Positions 11,831 to 22,700 are shown, numbered from the stretch's first letter. The stretch is DNA of 64,000 bases from Posidonia oceanica (GCA_037176725.1 JAZBRS010000020.1:91768001-91832000); one strand, 5' to 3'. Numbers and translations: made by a program. The notes: generated from the letters alone by a model not told the origin.

Positions 11831-12109
11831 CATGGTTTTACCGCTGTTTTGTTTTATCGCCTGCATTTGCATATAGGGCAGTGATGCTTACTGCCTGGAG
11901 TTCTCACGGACCAGGGTTTCGCCCGATTCGGAACATAGACAGCGCTGCTGAGCACTTAGATTGCACGTTTAATTCCTTGCATCGTATTCCAGCACTTAGA
12001 GCACACCTTTGAGCATCCAATTAGGCATTCATGGCATCTAGGCATTCAAAGCATGCATTTCCCTTCAAAAGCGAGTGTAAGCCTAGAAAGACCGCTTCTC
12101 GGGCGTGTC

Positions 12110-12131
12110 GGGGGTGCCTAACACCTTCCCC
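12110..12131 (+). promoter_or_regulatory. Conserved LTR hairpin module
   Basis: The core GGTGCCTAACACC can fold as GGTG-CCTAA-CACC, extended by flanking GGG/CCC runs, and is followed by a conserved AGTCCTTACCC stretch. Copies lie at 25888-25909, 37792-37814, 47941-47962, and on the minus strand at 41430-41450 (X) and 49050-49072 (Y). The role is unknown; termination, polyadenylation or dimerisation are possible. Confidence 0.6.
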
Positions 12132-12308
12132 GCGCGTAACAAGAGTCCTTACCCTTTCTCTGGCCCACAATGACCCTTTTGCCCTCGTCCTTGGTACGAG
12201 ACATCCTCTTTGCATAGCACTTGTATTGAACTGCATCTTCTTGTGTGGTTTTGCATGTTCTTCATGCATCTCCTCGATTTTCCTCGTCTCCTGATTGAAT
12301 AGACTAGG

Positions 12309-12317
12309 TGGCGACTC
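12309..12317 (+). other. PBS-like word TGGCGACTC inside the LTR
   Basis: Identical to the first 9 nt of the real PBS at 12432 and 111 bp before the LTR end. Every LTR here whose 3' end is visible and that belongs to families 1, X or Y has it. Confidence 0.8.
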
Positions 12318-12431
12318 CCTTTTTTTTTCCTTTATCTTTCCCTCCTCCGCATCGCTCCATCTGTGAATACCTCTCTCTCCTTCGGGCCCTCTCCGGTCCG
12401 AATCCTCGAAGAGAAGGGCACGTTCACAAGC

Positions 12432-12449
12432 TGGCGACTCCGCTGGGGA
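12432..12449 (+). other. Primer binding site of B
   Basis: TGGCGACTCCGCTGGGGA begins 3 nt after the 5' LTR end. The T-G-G start pairs with a tRNA CCA end. From memory, this sequence is the type assigned to tRNA-Arg in Ogre/Tat elements; the tRNA identity was not checked. Confidence 0.85.
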
Positions 12450-13659
12450 TTTCTAGACTCCGGCTTTCGCTTTTGGCTTTCGCTCGCTTGCCTTTGTGTC
12501 TTTGCTTGCCTTGTGCTTCTGCCTTGCCTACTTGCTTGTCCGCCTGTCTTGATTCCCTGTAGGTCGCACAGTGGCGACTTTGCTAAGGATTCAGACTCTG
12601 GCTCTCTTCTCTGGCTTTTTGCTTGCTTTGTTTTTGCTTGCCTTGCCTGTTTACCTTGCTTTATTACCAGCTTTACCTTTACATGCTCTATTGCTTACCT
12701 GTTCTTTACTTATTTACCTACTGGCTTATTGTTATTTTATTTTCTCGCATAATACATGTCTTAATACTTTTTTGGCACCTATATATGCCTTTTGACTGGT
12801 AATTGCTTTGTTTTACACCCTTGCTATGCCACTACATGCGCACATGCCATGCATACTTGCTTTTTGACATGCTAAGTGTTTCTTTCCACTATCATGTCCA
12901 CATACACTTAACACATAACATGACCATGCTTTTTGAAGTATTGTGTGTTGATTGCTTGCCATGATTGGGTGTTTTCTTCCCCTTTCGCTTTAGGATTAGG
13001 AACAACTAGAGACATGTTGCTCCCCCTCCCTTGGCAAATAAAAACAGCAAGTAAAAGTCACATCTAGGATCTACTAGAGACCTCAACACCCCTCCATCCC
13101 CTAGGTTAATAAAACACACAAGATTAAAAACTTTAATCATTTTGCATGAAGCACCATATAGGGCATGCATCCTCTCATCACTGAGTCTACCTATTAGTTT
13201 AAGAAGGACGGTCCCGGTCTCTTGTTTAGCTGCTTTGGCACAGAGCAAGTCGATCAGTCTGTCCCCCCTTGTCAGGGGTCGCGTCGGTGTTGCTAGCGGG
13301 TACAGCCCATGCTTAGGCAGGGTCAAGGCCACTACTGCACCACCCGTCATACCTGAGCTCTGGGTCAGGGTCTAGTCGGGAGCCTTATTTTCTGACTAGG
13401 AGTCAATAAATCCCATTACCCATGAGTGCGTCTGAGTAGGCACCCTACCCAAGAAATGCATGGTGAGAGAGTGCATTTTAGGGCATTCATTTGCATATGT
13501 GCCATTCATGCCACTTAACAACTTTGCAGCTACCTAACTATTTTGTTTGTTTTCAAAAGGTCTCGGGTTGCGCTTGTTTGCGCGTCTTTGGGTCGCATCT
13601 GCCCCCAATCTTGCGTGCAGTTTCTAACTGTCCCGCCCCTTACTTTTGCCTGCCCAGGT
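12450..13659 (+). other. Leader of B between PBS and gag
   Basis: CT-rich sequence, then a block (about 12830-13480) collinear with the leaders of H (40040-40900, minus) and G (52690-53400). Its most conserved part is 13255-13330, with a CCCCT-TGTC-AGGGG hairpin. Only short frames with no family match occur; it is read as an untranslated leader. Confidence 0.75.
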
Positions 13660-14403
13660 CCTCTTTGTTATCATGGGGGTCTGTCATTCGGCTCGTCGCC
13701 TCCCACGGATTCCGGCATTGATAATCAGTCTTCCCCTTTCCTTCTGGCCGGCATCCACCCCTTTCTCCAGGCGCCTCCTCCAGGAGCGCTCTCGGATCCA
13801 GCTACTCTTGCCTTCCTTCTGCCTGCGGCACCTCGTGCTGAAGTGCAGGATCTGTCCTCGGTTTCGCCCAACACTGGTGGACCGAGTTGTCCAGTGCCTC
13901 CCTTCTTCGTGGGCTAGCCTCTTTGTCTTTCGTTCGTGTCTTCCGGGCCCACAGTTGCTATCCCTCTTTCTGGCCAGTCAGCTCCCCTGCCTCAGGGATC
14001 GTCCGTGACATCTCATGTCGGAATGTCATCTCCCCTGTTTGTGGCGCTGCCATGTTCTTCGCCAATAGTGCCCTCTTCCGACCTTCATTTCAGATCTCTC
14101 CTGTATCCGTCTCCTGGTCCTCGTGCCGAGGCGTGTTCCCTCTTCCCCTTGGGCCCTTTTGTTGAGTCCCCCTCACCTAACCTAGTAGAACCCATGTCCT
14201 CTAGGTTCGCTATCCCAGCCGCCCTGTCTCCCCAGGTTGAATTCCTCTCCCAGTCCGCTCGGGAGATGCAAGCCCTGGTCCAAGCTCTGCAGAGTCAGCC
14301 TTCCACTATCGCAACCCCATCTTTTGCACCCCTTGCTCTTGCTCCGGTCGTGCTCCTTGGTCGCCCCGCGCTTCCTGTGCGCCCCACTCCTCAAAGGCCA
14401 TGA
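13660..14403 (+). pseudogene. Proline-rich gag N-terminal remnant of B
   Basis: Open frames here (best 13936-14403, 155 aa) are rich in Pro, Ser and Leu. They end with a helix-like stretch, SAREMQALVQALQSQPSTIA, that corresponds to the MELAQVFQGMALSI segment of H gag. The core gag domain present in H (38506-38916) is missing. The frame overlaps the next ORF by 4 nt in an ATGA-like arrangement, so it may once have been a single gag frame that shifted, or the downstream ORF may start by reinitiation. Several frame changes upstream of 13936 make this an eroded gene. Confidence 0.6.
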
Positions 14404-15377
14404 TGGAGGTGAGGCGTGCCGAGCGTTGGGCTCCCGAATTTGCTCCCTGGGGCCAATCGCTCAGCTCTCTTTTCCCCAAGGTGTCCCATCTTTTAGAGCT
14501 CCCTGAGCTTTGCCCACCACTGGACCCTCATCCGCGGTGGTTCAAGCCACATCTATTCTGCATGTTTCATCACTCTGTCGGGCATTCAACCGACAGATGC
14601 TTCACCCTGCAGACCAGGATTCAAGGCCTCATTGACGACGGAGTAATTGCAATCTCCCCTCCCGCTTTGTCCCTCCTTCCGACGGAGCCTTCGCCTCCTG
14701 CCTCCCCTCTCAAGCCCCCTCTTGATACCCCTCCTGTCGAGCCCATGCACCACTTCGCACCAGCTCGGCAGTGGCCGCAACCTAGGCGAAGGCGACATCG
14801 CCGCGCCGTGAGTAGCTACGCACCACTGGTTGCGCCCATGAGCGTCCTTTTCCCTAAGGTCGCCCCCTTTCTGAGCCTCCCCAAGGTTCGTTTGCCACCG
14901 AACCCCCTTCCGTGGTGGTATGATGCGGACTTGTATTGTGCCTACCATCGGGCCGCGGGACATGCGACCGATGGCTGCTTCACTCTTCGAGACGTCATTC
15001 AGGACCTGATTGACAAGGAGGATGAGTGCGAGCAGGGCATAGGTTCAGCCCCTTCAACACCACTAGCTCAACCTACCCCATTTTCTTCCCCGACTGATCC
15101 TCCTGGTCGTGTCGGTCTGCCTCTGGCTTCGGCCCCCTTGGTTTCATTGTCGCCCCAACCTTCTCTTGCGCCTTCAGTCCCTCCTTTCGTGCCCCCTCTT
15201 AGCACCTCCTCTGTCAAGCCTGTGCATCACATCGCGCGTGCTCGGCTGAGCTCCCAACTTGGACTTTGGGCTATCCGCCCATCATCAGATCCCCCTCCGT
15301 GCTGGCATAACGTGGATCCATTTTGTAGTTTCCATCAAGCCTGGGGGCACTCGACAGTTGACTGCCTTACCAGGTAG
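14400..15377 (+). CDS. Gag-derived protein with three CX2HX4HX4C zinc knuckles
   Basis: Open frame of 325 aa. Three knuckles of the Tat gag type are visible: CMFHHSVGHSTDRC (54-67), CAYHRAAGHATDGC (180-193) and CSFHQAWGHSTVDC (309-322). Each of the first two follows an LFPKV-x3-L-x-LPE-like segment and precedes an FTL-x-I-x2-LID segment, so a module of about 127 residues was duplicated; the third is shorter. The spacers repeat PMHHFAPAR/PVHHIARAR. Element H has a single equivalent module (31464-32003). The family role is binding of the element's RNA in virus-like particles. Uninterrupted in a pol-less element, it may still be expressed. The ATG at 14403 is the likely start; an upstream frame overlaps it. 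Confidence 0.75.
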   Translation: MMEVRRAERWAPEFAPWGQSLSSLFPKVSHLLELPELCPPLDPHPRWFKPHLFCMFHHSVGHSTDRCFTLQTRIQGLIDDGVIAISPPALSLLPTEPSPPASPLKPPLDTPPVEPMHHFAPARQWPQPRRRRHRRAVSSYAPLVAPMSVLFPKVAPFLSLPKVRLPPNPLPWWYDADLYCAYHRAAGHATDGCFTLRDVIQDLIDKEDECEQGIGSAPSTPLAQPTPFSSPTDPPGRVGLPLASAPLVSLSPQPSLAPSVPPFVPPLSTSSVKPVHHIARARLSSQLGLWAIRPSSDPPPCWHNVDPFCSFHQAWGHSTVDCLTR

Positions 15378-15690
15378 GATGCTGTTTCGTGCCTTGATCC
15401 TCCCTGCCTTCTCTCACTAGGGTTCGCGGGCTCCGAGGGTGCCAGCTCCTCGGGAACCAACCTCATTGCTCTCAACTCCTTTTCTCTCTCAAAGGGTCCT
15501 CTTGATCCCTTCGGCTTGGCTTCGACTCCAGCCCCTTTTGATGTCCCGCTTCCTGGAATTTTCATTTCCCTGGGTCAATCACAACATTCACGCAAGGGTA
15601 AGGGAGTATGTGGCCAGAGGCGTCGAAGCAGCACCAGCAACGCAGGAGCGGGTCCAGCACCTCCATCTTGAGGTTGCTGGCAGGTAAGTA
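15378..15690 (+). pseudogene. Tail of B gag region ending in a strong splice-donor sequence
   Basis: A short frame (15439-15687) with RVREYVARGVEAAPATQERV, not recognised. It ends in CAG-GTAAGTACC at 15683, a near-perfect plant 5' splice site. Ogre-type elements are known to contain an intron in the gag-pol region, so this could be a relic of it; no convincing partner acceptor was fixed. Confidence 0.4.
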
Positions 15691-17282
15691 CCTCTTACCT
15701 TGTCTTTTTCCTTTCGCATGCATTATCATTCATTCATTCTATGGGTTTCGTTTGTTTTCATGTTTTCTCGCATTATGAAAAACTATAAAAATCATAAAAT
15801 CCGTCAAAACCCAAAAACATGCTTCTTTTCATTTCCTGCATGTACATGTCTCTTCCTGCAAAAGACCAAAAACATCAAAAAATCAAAAAACTAACTGCAA
15901 CAAAAAACATACTTTCCCTTGCCACTAGTTTCGATTTTATGTTTCTCTAAAAAACCAAAAACCATAAAAAATACAAAACCAATGCAAAAACCCAAAAACA
16001 TGTTTGTCCCTTCCCCTTCTAAAAAATTACAAAATCCATAAACATTTGTATAATCAGAAACTTGGCTACGGACAAGCAAAGAGCGCCTAGAGGGTGTCGA
16101 GCAGTGATAATCTCCGACAGGTCTCACCCAAACAGCACCATCTCTTGCATGTGGCTACAGAGTGAGGCTGAGAGCAGAATAGAGCATCCCGCTGAGTTTC
16201 TGAACTCCCACAAGCGAGATCCACCCTATCAAGAGAGTCCATCGAACATGGAGAGGACCGAAGCAGAGCAGAGCATAGCTAGAGGCTGTAAGCACACATT
16301 CCAGAGGCTGAAGGTGTACGCTGATCAGCCGAACTCTTAATGCCTCATCAAGGACTGCTACCCCAAGAGGGCGAAGACATGCATATCCAAAAGAATAGAG
16401 ATCATGTGAGCAAAAGAATATGATAACATGATATGCATGCTGAGCACAAAAGAAAAATGAAGACAAAAGTCGAAGAAAGAAGGCGCCCAAGAGAGGAGTG
16501 ATTCGGACGAGTATCGAAGCCCCCTCAATGATCAGCAGCAAGTGCCACACTAGCAACTGCACGAGACACATTATCAGGAGGACCTGGCCCCACCCTCCGA
16601 GCACAGCAGCACGCTCCAGTCCCCTGTGCAGACAACACTTACTTCCCTGGCAGGCTAGATACAGATTCAGTCACTCATGAGGGGAAAACAAAGCATTCTG
16701 TGAGCGTTAAAAGCGGTAGTCGGTCCTTGAGGAATTAAGACGGAGGCTATAAAGCTGCATCCAACGCTTCTGCTACCCGCCTACAACCAAAGACTATACT
16801 CTGCAAAGCTAAGGCCTCATTCCGAACCAAGAGTGAGAAAGAGAGCCACTGACCACAACTTGGCATGGCGTTACTTGAAGATCGAGACCCCCTGAGCATG
16901 AAAGTGCAGAAGCACCCTCTCAGTCAGCTGCCTTTGTGTCCAAAGCTACCAAAAACATGCATGCTGTAATATATTGTTATCTTCTCCCCTTCTCTCTGTT
17001 TTCGAAAACCGAAGCCAAGGACGAGCAGTTTTGCCGACCTCGCTCAGAGGCTCCGCGCTTTTTCAAAAAAGTTTTGGCCCCCATCGCGTTGGGAGGTTCG
17101 TGATGATCAGCATGTCCCTCGCTTGTCACCTCGTGACGCCACGAAGCATGCCCACTCTGAGACCATTGCACACCTACCATGATGGGCCCTTGCATTTTCC
17201 TGTGCATCCACCCATTGCATTCCCCACCAGTATTGCACATTGCATGGTGAGCCCTTACAATCATCCTCCCTGCATACCGGGT
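15691..17282. other. Unrecognised interior of B where pol would be expected
   Basis: An A-rich part (15770-16050) repeats AAAAACCATAAAAA-like words. From 16060 to 17280 the composition is more balanced, but no frame longer than about 150 codons and no RT, RNase H, integrase or protease motif is seen. The sequence 16960-17110 (TTTTCGAAAACCGAAGCC) is not recognised. Confidence 0.6.
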
Positions 17283-17445
17283 TGGTACCCCTAACTACTC
17301 GTTTGGCAAACACGTCAGTTTTGTCTACATGCCTCGCTTTTCGATGCCAAGGGCGCTTCGGTTGTCCCCTGGTATCATCCCTAATACCAGGGGCATCTTT
17401 TTTACTGCCCCGTGGTATCGCATCTCCCGTTGTATCCGTCTCTTC
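17283..17445 (+). other. Conserved block upstream of the B hairpin array
   Basis: Shares GGTACCCCTAACTACTCG, TTTGGCAAAC and CCTGGTATCA words, in the same order, with the reverse complement of 2128-2275 in H. Confidence 0.75.
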
Positions 17446-19320
17446 TAGTCCGGTCTCGATAAGGCTCGTACTTATCATTCCTGACCTCTTTCGGATCTTG
17501 TTAGGGCTTGCACCTATCATTCCTGGCAGTCCGGTCTTGATAAGGCTCGTACTTATCATTCCTGACCTCTTCCGGGTCTTGTTAGGGCTTTCACCTATCT
17601 TTCCTGGCAGTCTGGTCTTTATAAGGCTTGTACTTATCATTCTCGACATCTTTCGGGTCTTGTTAGGGCTTTGCACCTATCATTCCTGGCGGTCCGGTCT
17701 TGATAAGGCTTGTACTTATCTTTCCCGACCTCTTCCGGGTCTTGTTAGGGCTTGCACCTATCATTCCTGGTGGTCCGATCTTGATAAGGTTTGTACTTAT
17801 CATTCCCGACCTCTTCCAGGTCTTGTTAGGGCTTGCACCTATCATTCTTGGCGGTCCGGTCTTGGTAAGGCTTGTACTTATCATTCCCGACCTCGTCCGA
17901 GTCTTATTAGGGCTTGCACCTAACATTCCTGGTGGTCCGATCATGATAAGGCTTGTACTTATCATTCCGACCTCTTTCGGGTCTTGTTAGGGCTTGCACC
18001 TATCATTCCTGGTGGTCAGGTCTTGATAAGGCTTGTACTTATCATTCCCGACCTCTTCTGGGTCTTGTTAGGGCTTTGCACCTATCACTCCTGGCGGTCC
18101 GGTCTTGATAAGGCTTGTACTTATCATTCCCGACCTCTTCCGGGTCTTGTTAGGGCTTACACCTATCATTCCTGGTGGTACGGTCTTAATAAGGCTTGTA
18201 CTTATCATTCCCGACCTCTTCCAGGTCTTGTTAGGGCTTGCACCTATCATTCCTGGCGGTCTGGTCTTGATAAGGTTTGTACTTATCATTCCCGACCTCT
18301 TCCGGGTCTTGTTAGGGCTTGCACCTATCATTCCTAGTGGTCTGGTCTTGATAAGGCTTGTACTTATCATTCCCGACCTCTTCCGGGTCTTGTTAGGGCT
18401 TGCACCTATCATTCCTGGTGGTCCGATCTTGATAAGGCTTGTACTTATCATTCCCGACCTCTTCCGGGTCTTGTTAGGGCTTTGCACCTATCATTCCTGG
18501 CGATCCGGTCTTGATAAGGCTTGTACTTATCATTCCCGACCTCTTCCGGGTCTTGTTAGGACTTGCACCTATCACTCCTGGCGGTCTGGTCTTGATAAAG
18601 CTTGTACTTGTCATTCCCGACCTTTTCCGGGTCTTGTTAGGGCTTGCACCAATCATTCCTGGCGGTCTGGTCTTGATAAGGCTTGTACTTATCATTCTCG
18701 ACCTCTTTCGGGTCTTGTTAGGGCTTGCACCTATCATTCGTAGCGGTCCGATCTTGATAAGGCTTGTACTTATCATTCTCGACCTCTTCCGGGTCTTGTT
18801 AGGGCTTGCACCTATCATTCCTAGCGGTCCGGTCTTGATAAGGCTTGTACTTATCATTTCCGACCTCTTCCGGGTCTTGTTAGGGCTTGCACCTATCATT
18901 CCTGGCGGTCCGGTCTTGATAAGGCTTGTACTTATCATTCCCAACCTCTTCCGGGTCTTGTTAGGGCTTGCACCTATCATTCCTGGCGGTCTGGTCTTGA
19001 TAAGGCTTGTACTTATCATTCCCGACCTCTTCCGGGTCTTGTTAGGGCTTTGCACTATCATTCCTAGCGGTCTGGTCTTGATAACGCTTGTACTTATCAT
19101 TCCCGACCTCTTCTGGGTCTTGTTAGGGCTTTGCACCTATCATTCCTGGCGGTCCGGTCTTGATAAGGCTTGTACTTATCATTCCCGACCTCTTCTGGGT
19201 CTTGTTAGGGCTTGCACCTATCATTCCTGGCGGTCCGGTCTTGATAAGGCTTGTACTTATCATTCCTGACCTCTTCTGGGTCTTGTTAGGGCTTGCACCT
19301 ATCATTCCTGGTTCCTTGCT
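17446..19320 (+). repeat. 81-bp tandem array of paired hairpins (element B), about 23 copies
   Basis: The unit contains GATAAGGCTTGTACTTATC and GTTAGGGCTTGCACCTATC separated by CATTCCCGACCTCTTCCGG and CATTCCTGGCGGTCCGGTC. The first is a perfect 6-bp hairpin (GATAAG/CTTATC, loop of 7). The second is a one-mismatch hairpin (GTTAGG/CCTATC). Arms match those of the H array; loops and spacers do not. All open frames through it are products of the repeat. Confidence 0.92.
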
Positions 19321-19778
19321 GTTTTGACTTACGCTTGTCATTCCCGGTTTCCCCCGGTTGGCACCCGTCACCCTGTCTAGCGTCCTTTTATTTGGGCTGA
19401 TAACCCTAACTATCCGGTGAGGAGTCCGTCAACTCATCATTCATTGCACCAGCACTCATCGGCACGGCCTCATCTCTTACCATATCCGCATCATGCATTA
19501 TTGCATATTGGTTCAACATCAACATTAACATCGGCTGCATCAGCACTGTAGTAGCATTCGCATCTGCACTAGCATTCGCATTAGCATCGGCATTGGCATG
19601 CATTGCACAGCATGTGCATTCGCATCTGCATTTGCATTCTCTTTCTGGCGACGAGTCTTGATTTTTGGTGCATCCCTCGAATAAGTGACTCACGTCTATA
19701 GCAATTTTCTTCTCCCATCGGTCAGATGGGGTGTCTTGTCAACCCTGAGCAGCGGTCTCACTTCGCTTGACCTAGCTC
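19321..19778 (+). other. B sequence between array and polypurine tract
   Basis: Contains a GCATYN-rich stretch (about 19485-19640, CATTAGCATCGGCATTGGCA and relatives) and then unique sequence up to the PPT. No gene seen. Confidence 0.6.
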
Positions 19779-19787
19779 AAGGAGGGG
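19779..19787 (+). other. Polypurine tract of B
   Basis: AAGGAGGGG, followed by CATC and the 3' LTR start at 19792. The identical 9 nt is next to the Z 3' LTR on the minus strand (56349-56341). Confidence 0.85.
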
Positions 19788-19791
19788 CATC

Positions 19792-22700
19792 TGTAGACAC
19801 CCCATTTTGATAGGCTGAATCAATGGAATCCTTCTGGTGGCTTCGAAACATGACTTAGAAAACCCTCACCCAAAAAATCAGGAAAATTAAAAACTTTTGG
19901 ACCTTGAAACCAAGCCCAAACTTAAGCTAGAATCACACCTTTTTCCCAAGCCCAAAAGTTACCCAAAAACCATAGGAAAACTCACCATCCTCAACTTAAC
20001 AAACCCACCAAAAACCCCCAGAATTTTCAAACCAAAATCACTCCCCAAAACCCTGGAAAACTTAGGTGAAACTATCCCTTTTCTACACCTCAAAACCCTT
20101 CCAAAACCTTCCCAAATCCAAATCCAAACCTTAGGTCCAACACTAGAGATCCTAGGCCACACACTCTCCAAATTTCACCTCTTTCCTAAACCTCTAACCC
20201 CTTCATTTCTTCAAATTATCCTTTTCTCTCTCCTAGATTATTCTTTTCTCTCTCTTCTCTCTCTTCTCTCTCTCCTCCTTATTCTCCTTCTTTAACTCCC
20301 TTCTCTCTCCTTTTCTTGCTTGGCTGTGGGCCCACCTTGTGCATCTATCTTTCCTGTATCTTATTTATATTTTTACTTTATTTTTAGCTTATTCCTTGGT
20401 TTTTTAATATTTACTTTCCTTCCACTCCTCTTTTTCTTCTTTACTCCTTCATTCCTCCATTTTCTTCTTCCTCTCCCTTTCCGTTTCCTTTCTCCCACTA
20501 AATCTTTAAAAAATCATTTTAAAACTTTAAAACAAAAGAAAAACTAATTAAAATCTTAAAAGGAAGTAATTAAGAACATAAACAAGTAATTAAAAACAAA
20601 AAACCAAACTAAATCCAACAAAAAAAGGAAACCATGAAAGCAATTTAAAAAATATAAAAAAAAGAGGAAAATGCTATTAAAAAACAAACAAAACAAAGAC
20701 ATAATCAAAACAACCAAAAGCAAGAACCCTATCAAAAATAGCAACAAATCAAAAACAAATCCTAAAAAAGAAGAAACGATTAAGAAACCCTAAGATAAGT
20801 AATTAAAAAACAAGTAACAAATCTAAAAGAAATAATCAAAAACTTAAAGCAATTTAAAAGACTTAATTAAAAAGAAAAAGAGAAAAACTTAACAAGAAAA
20901 ACTTAATTTAAAAATAATTAAAAACTTAACAAACATTTAAAACAAACTAAAAAAACAATCTAAAGAAAAACTTAAGAAAAAATCAAGAAAACCTAAAACA
21001 AAACAAAAACCCCTCCTAACCCTAATTAATTAATTAAAAAACAATCATTTAAAACCTATTTAAAAATCTCAACCTAAAAATAACTAATCTAAAATATTTC
21101 CAAATCCTTTCTCTATTTTAAATCTTTCTCCTTCTTTTTCTTCCTTGTCTTTTCTTCTTCCCCACATCCCCTCTTTTTCCTTCTTCTTATTTCTTTTCCT
21201 CCTACTCATCAGCCCGACCCACTCCCCTTTTATTTTCCTTTTACCTTATAACCGGCCCACACCTCTTCCTCCTCTCCTTTTTTCCTTCTATCATTTTTTT
21301 TCATTTCATTTTCCCTCTCCCTCCTTTCTGCTCCTCTCTTCTTCCAACAGCCAACTACCATGGCCACCGTTTTTCAAACTCGCCTGACACCCTCCATCAG
21401 CCTTGGCTTCCTACACCTCACAGCCATCCCTTCCTCCATCAGACCCCCCTCTGTGCTAGCCGACCTAGACCACGACCAAGCTCCAACGGCCTTCACATGC
21501 ACCGGCAGACCTGAGAGAGAAGAAGAGAGAGCTTTGCCCAACGACAGCCAGACCTTCCTCAGCATACACCCAGCTCCAGCTCCTGAATGCAACCAAGCCA
21601 CTACTGCCTCTTGTCACCCAGAAAAGAAAGCCATTAGAGAGTGTGAGAGCCTGGAGCAATCTCCTTCTTCCTCTGTCGAAATTCTGCATTTTTCTCCTCC
21701 TCCTTCCTTCTGAAAACCAGACCTGCAAGCCCCTCCAAACCGATCCCACATTCATCCCCCAAACTCACCCAACACCCAGCATCCTTCACCACCCCTCCAC
21801 GGCCAGTAAACCAACCCAGATCCACCCTCATTCACCTGAAATCCACCGCAGCAACCCAACTCCACCTCCATCCAGAATTCCCGCACCACAGACCACCAAA
21901 TCTTCCCAAAATCCACCCAGCAACCCACCGAAACACCACCTTCCCAAACCATCCAAGCTTTAGCCTTCACCCTCACCACACTTCAAACCCAACACCACAA
22001 ACAGTTGTCCCTTCCTCCTGTCCAAAAATCCACATACCCGCAAACTCCTGAACCAGGCCTCCACGACCCAATTTGACCTTCCAATTTGACCTTCCAGAAA
22101 CACTTACCCAGCATCCAGAAGCCCACCGGACGCTTCCAATCGGCCTGAGGAGCAACATAGACCTCCCCCCACTTCCAGCTATCACCAGTGCACCCAAAGT
22201 TGCCATTTCTTCCATCGGTCATCAGAGCTTCCGTCCGAGCATCCAGCGAGCTCTAGAGGACCGCGTGGAACAGTTCCAGACGCTTGCGAGCCATCGGAGA
22301 CGCCCGCACCAGTCAGTCCACCTTCACCGGCCTCTGCTGAAGTAGCCGACGTCAGGGGGACGTTCCAGCCAACAAATTAGGTAGCTTTCCTCCCTAGTAG
22401 ACTAGATTCCTCCCCTGCATGCTTCCCAGCCCCTTAGAATAGGCTTCTGCTTCCCTTCGCGCCGAGTCATCCCCACCGCTGACCTTCCTTCTCAGGCAAC
22501 GTCCGCACCCAAACTGCCACTCCGGTTAGCAGATCTTGCTCCTGAACGTCACCTGAGGACCGCACGAGCTCCAGGAACACAGCCATGCCTCCGGTTTCCC
22601 ATGGTGTCGCTCCAACCGTTCGGTCGGCCTCCTCCTGGTCAGTCAAGCTCTGTCGTCGTCTCCGATCGTCGTCAGGCCACGCCATGGCCCTCCGACGCAG

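Larger units (their letters stand above)
6228..12428 (+). repeat. 5' LTR of B (6.2 kb)
   Basis: Begins TGTAGACACCTC and ends TTCACA. Zones in order: CCTAG/AAACCC-rich start (6228-6610), CT-rich (6650-6920), A-rich with AATTAAAAACTTAA-like words (6950-7560), pyrimidine-rich (7560-7790), C-rich (7800-9200), TTGCAT-rich (9250-10350), conserved exon-like block and candidate intron (10380-10623), two tandem arrays (11002-11830), CATATAGGGC/TGATGCTTACTGCC module (11866-11920), hairpin module (12110-12131), PBS-like word (12309-12317). The open frames in it are low-complexity and differ between copies, so none is called as coding. Confidence 0.93.

Noticed and set aside
10666..12012. Open frames of up to 448 codons in the B 5' LTR (and 24355-25790 in the 3' LTR)
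   Set aside because: They run through tandem repeats, give Phe/Leu/Cys/Ser-rich strings, are open in three frames at once, and differ between the LTRs.
15373..15420. A 47-bp GT-AG intron after the third knuckle
   Set aside because: Too short for plant splicing, and the downstream frame shows no family match.
17240..19371. Open frames of 200-250 codons on both strands over the 81-bp array
   Set aside because: The unit lacks stops in several frames, so repetition alone makes long ORFs; no domain is present.
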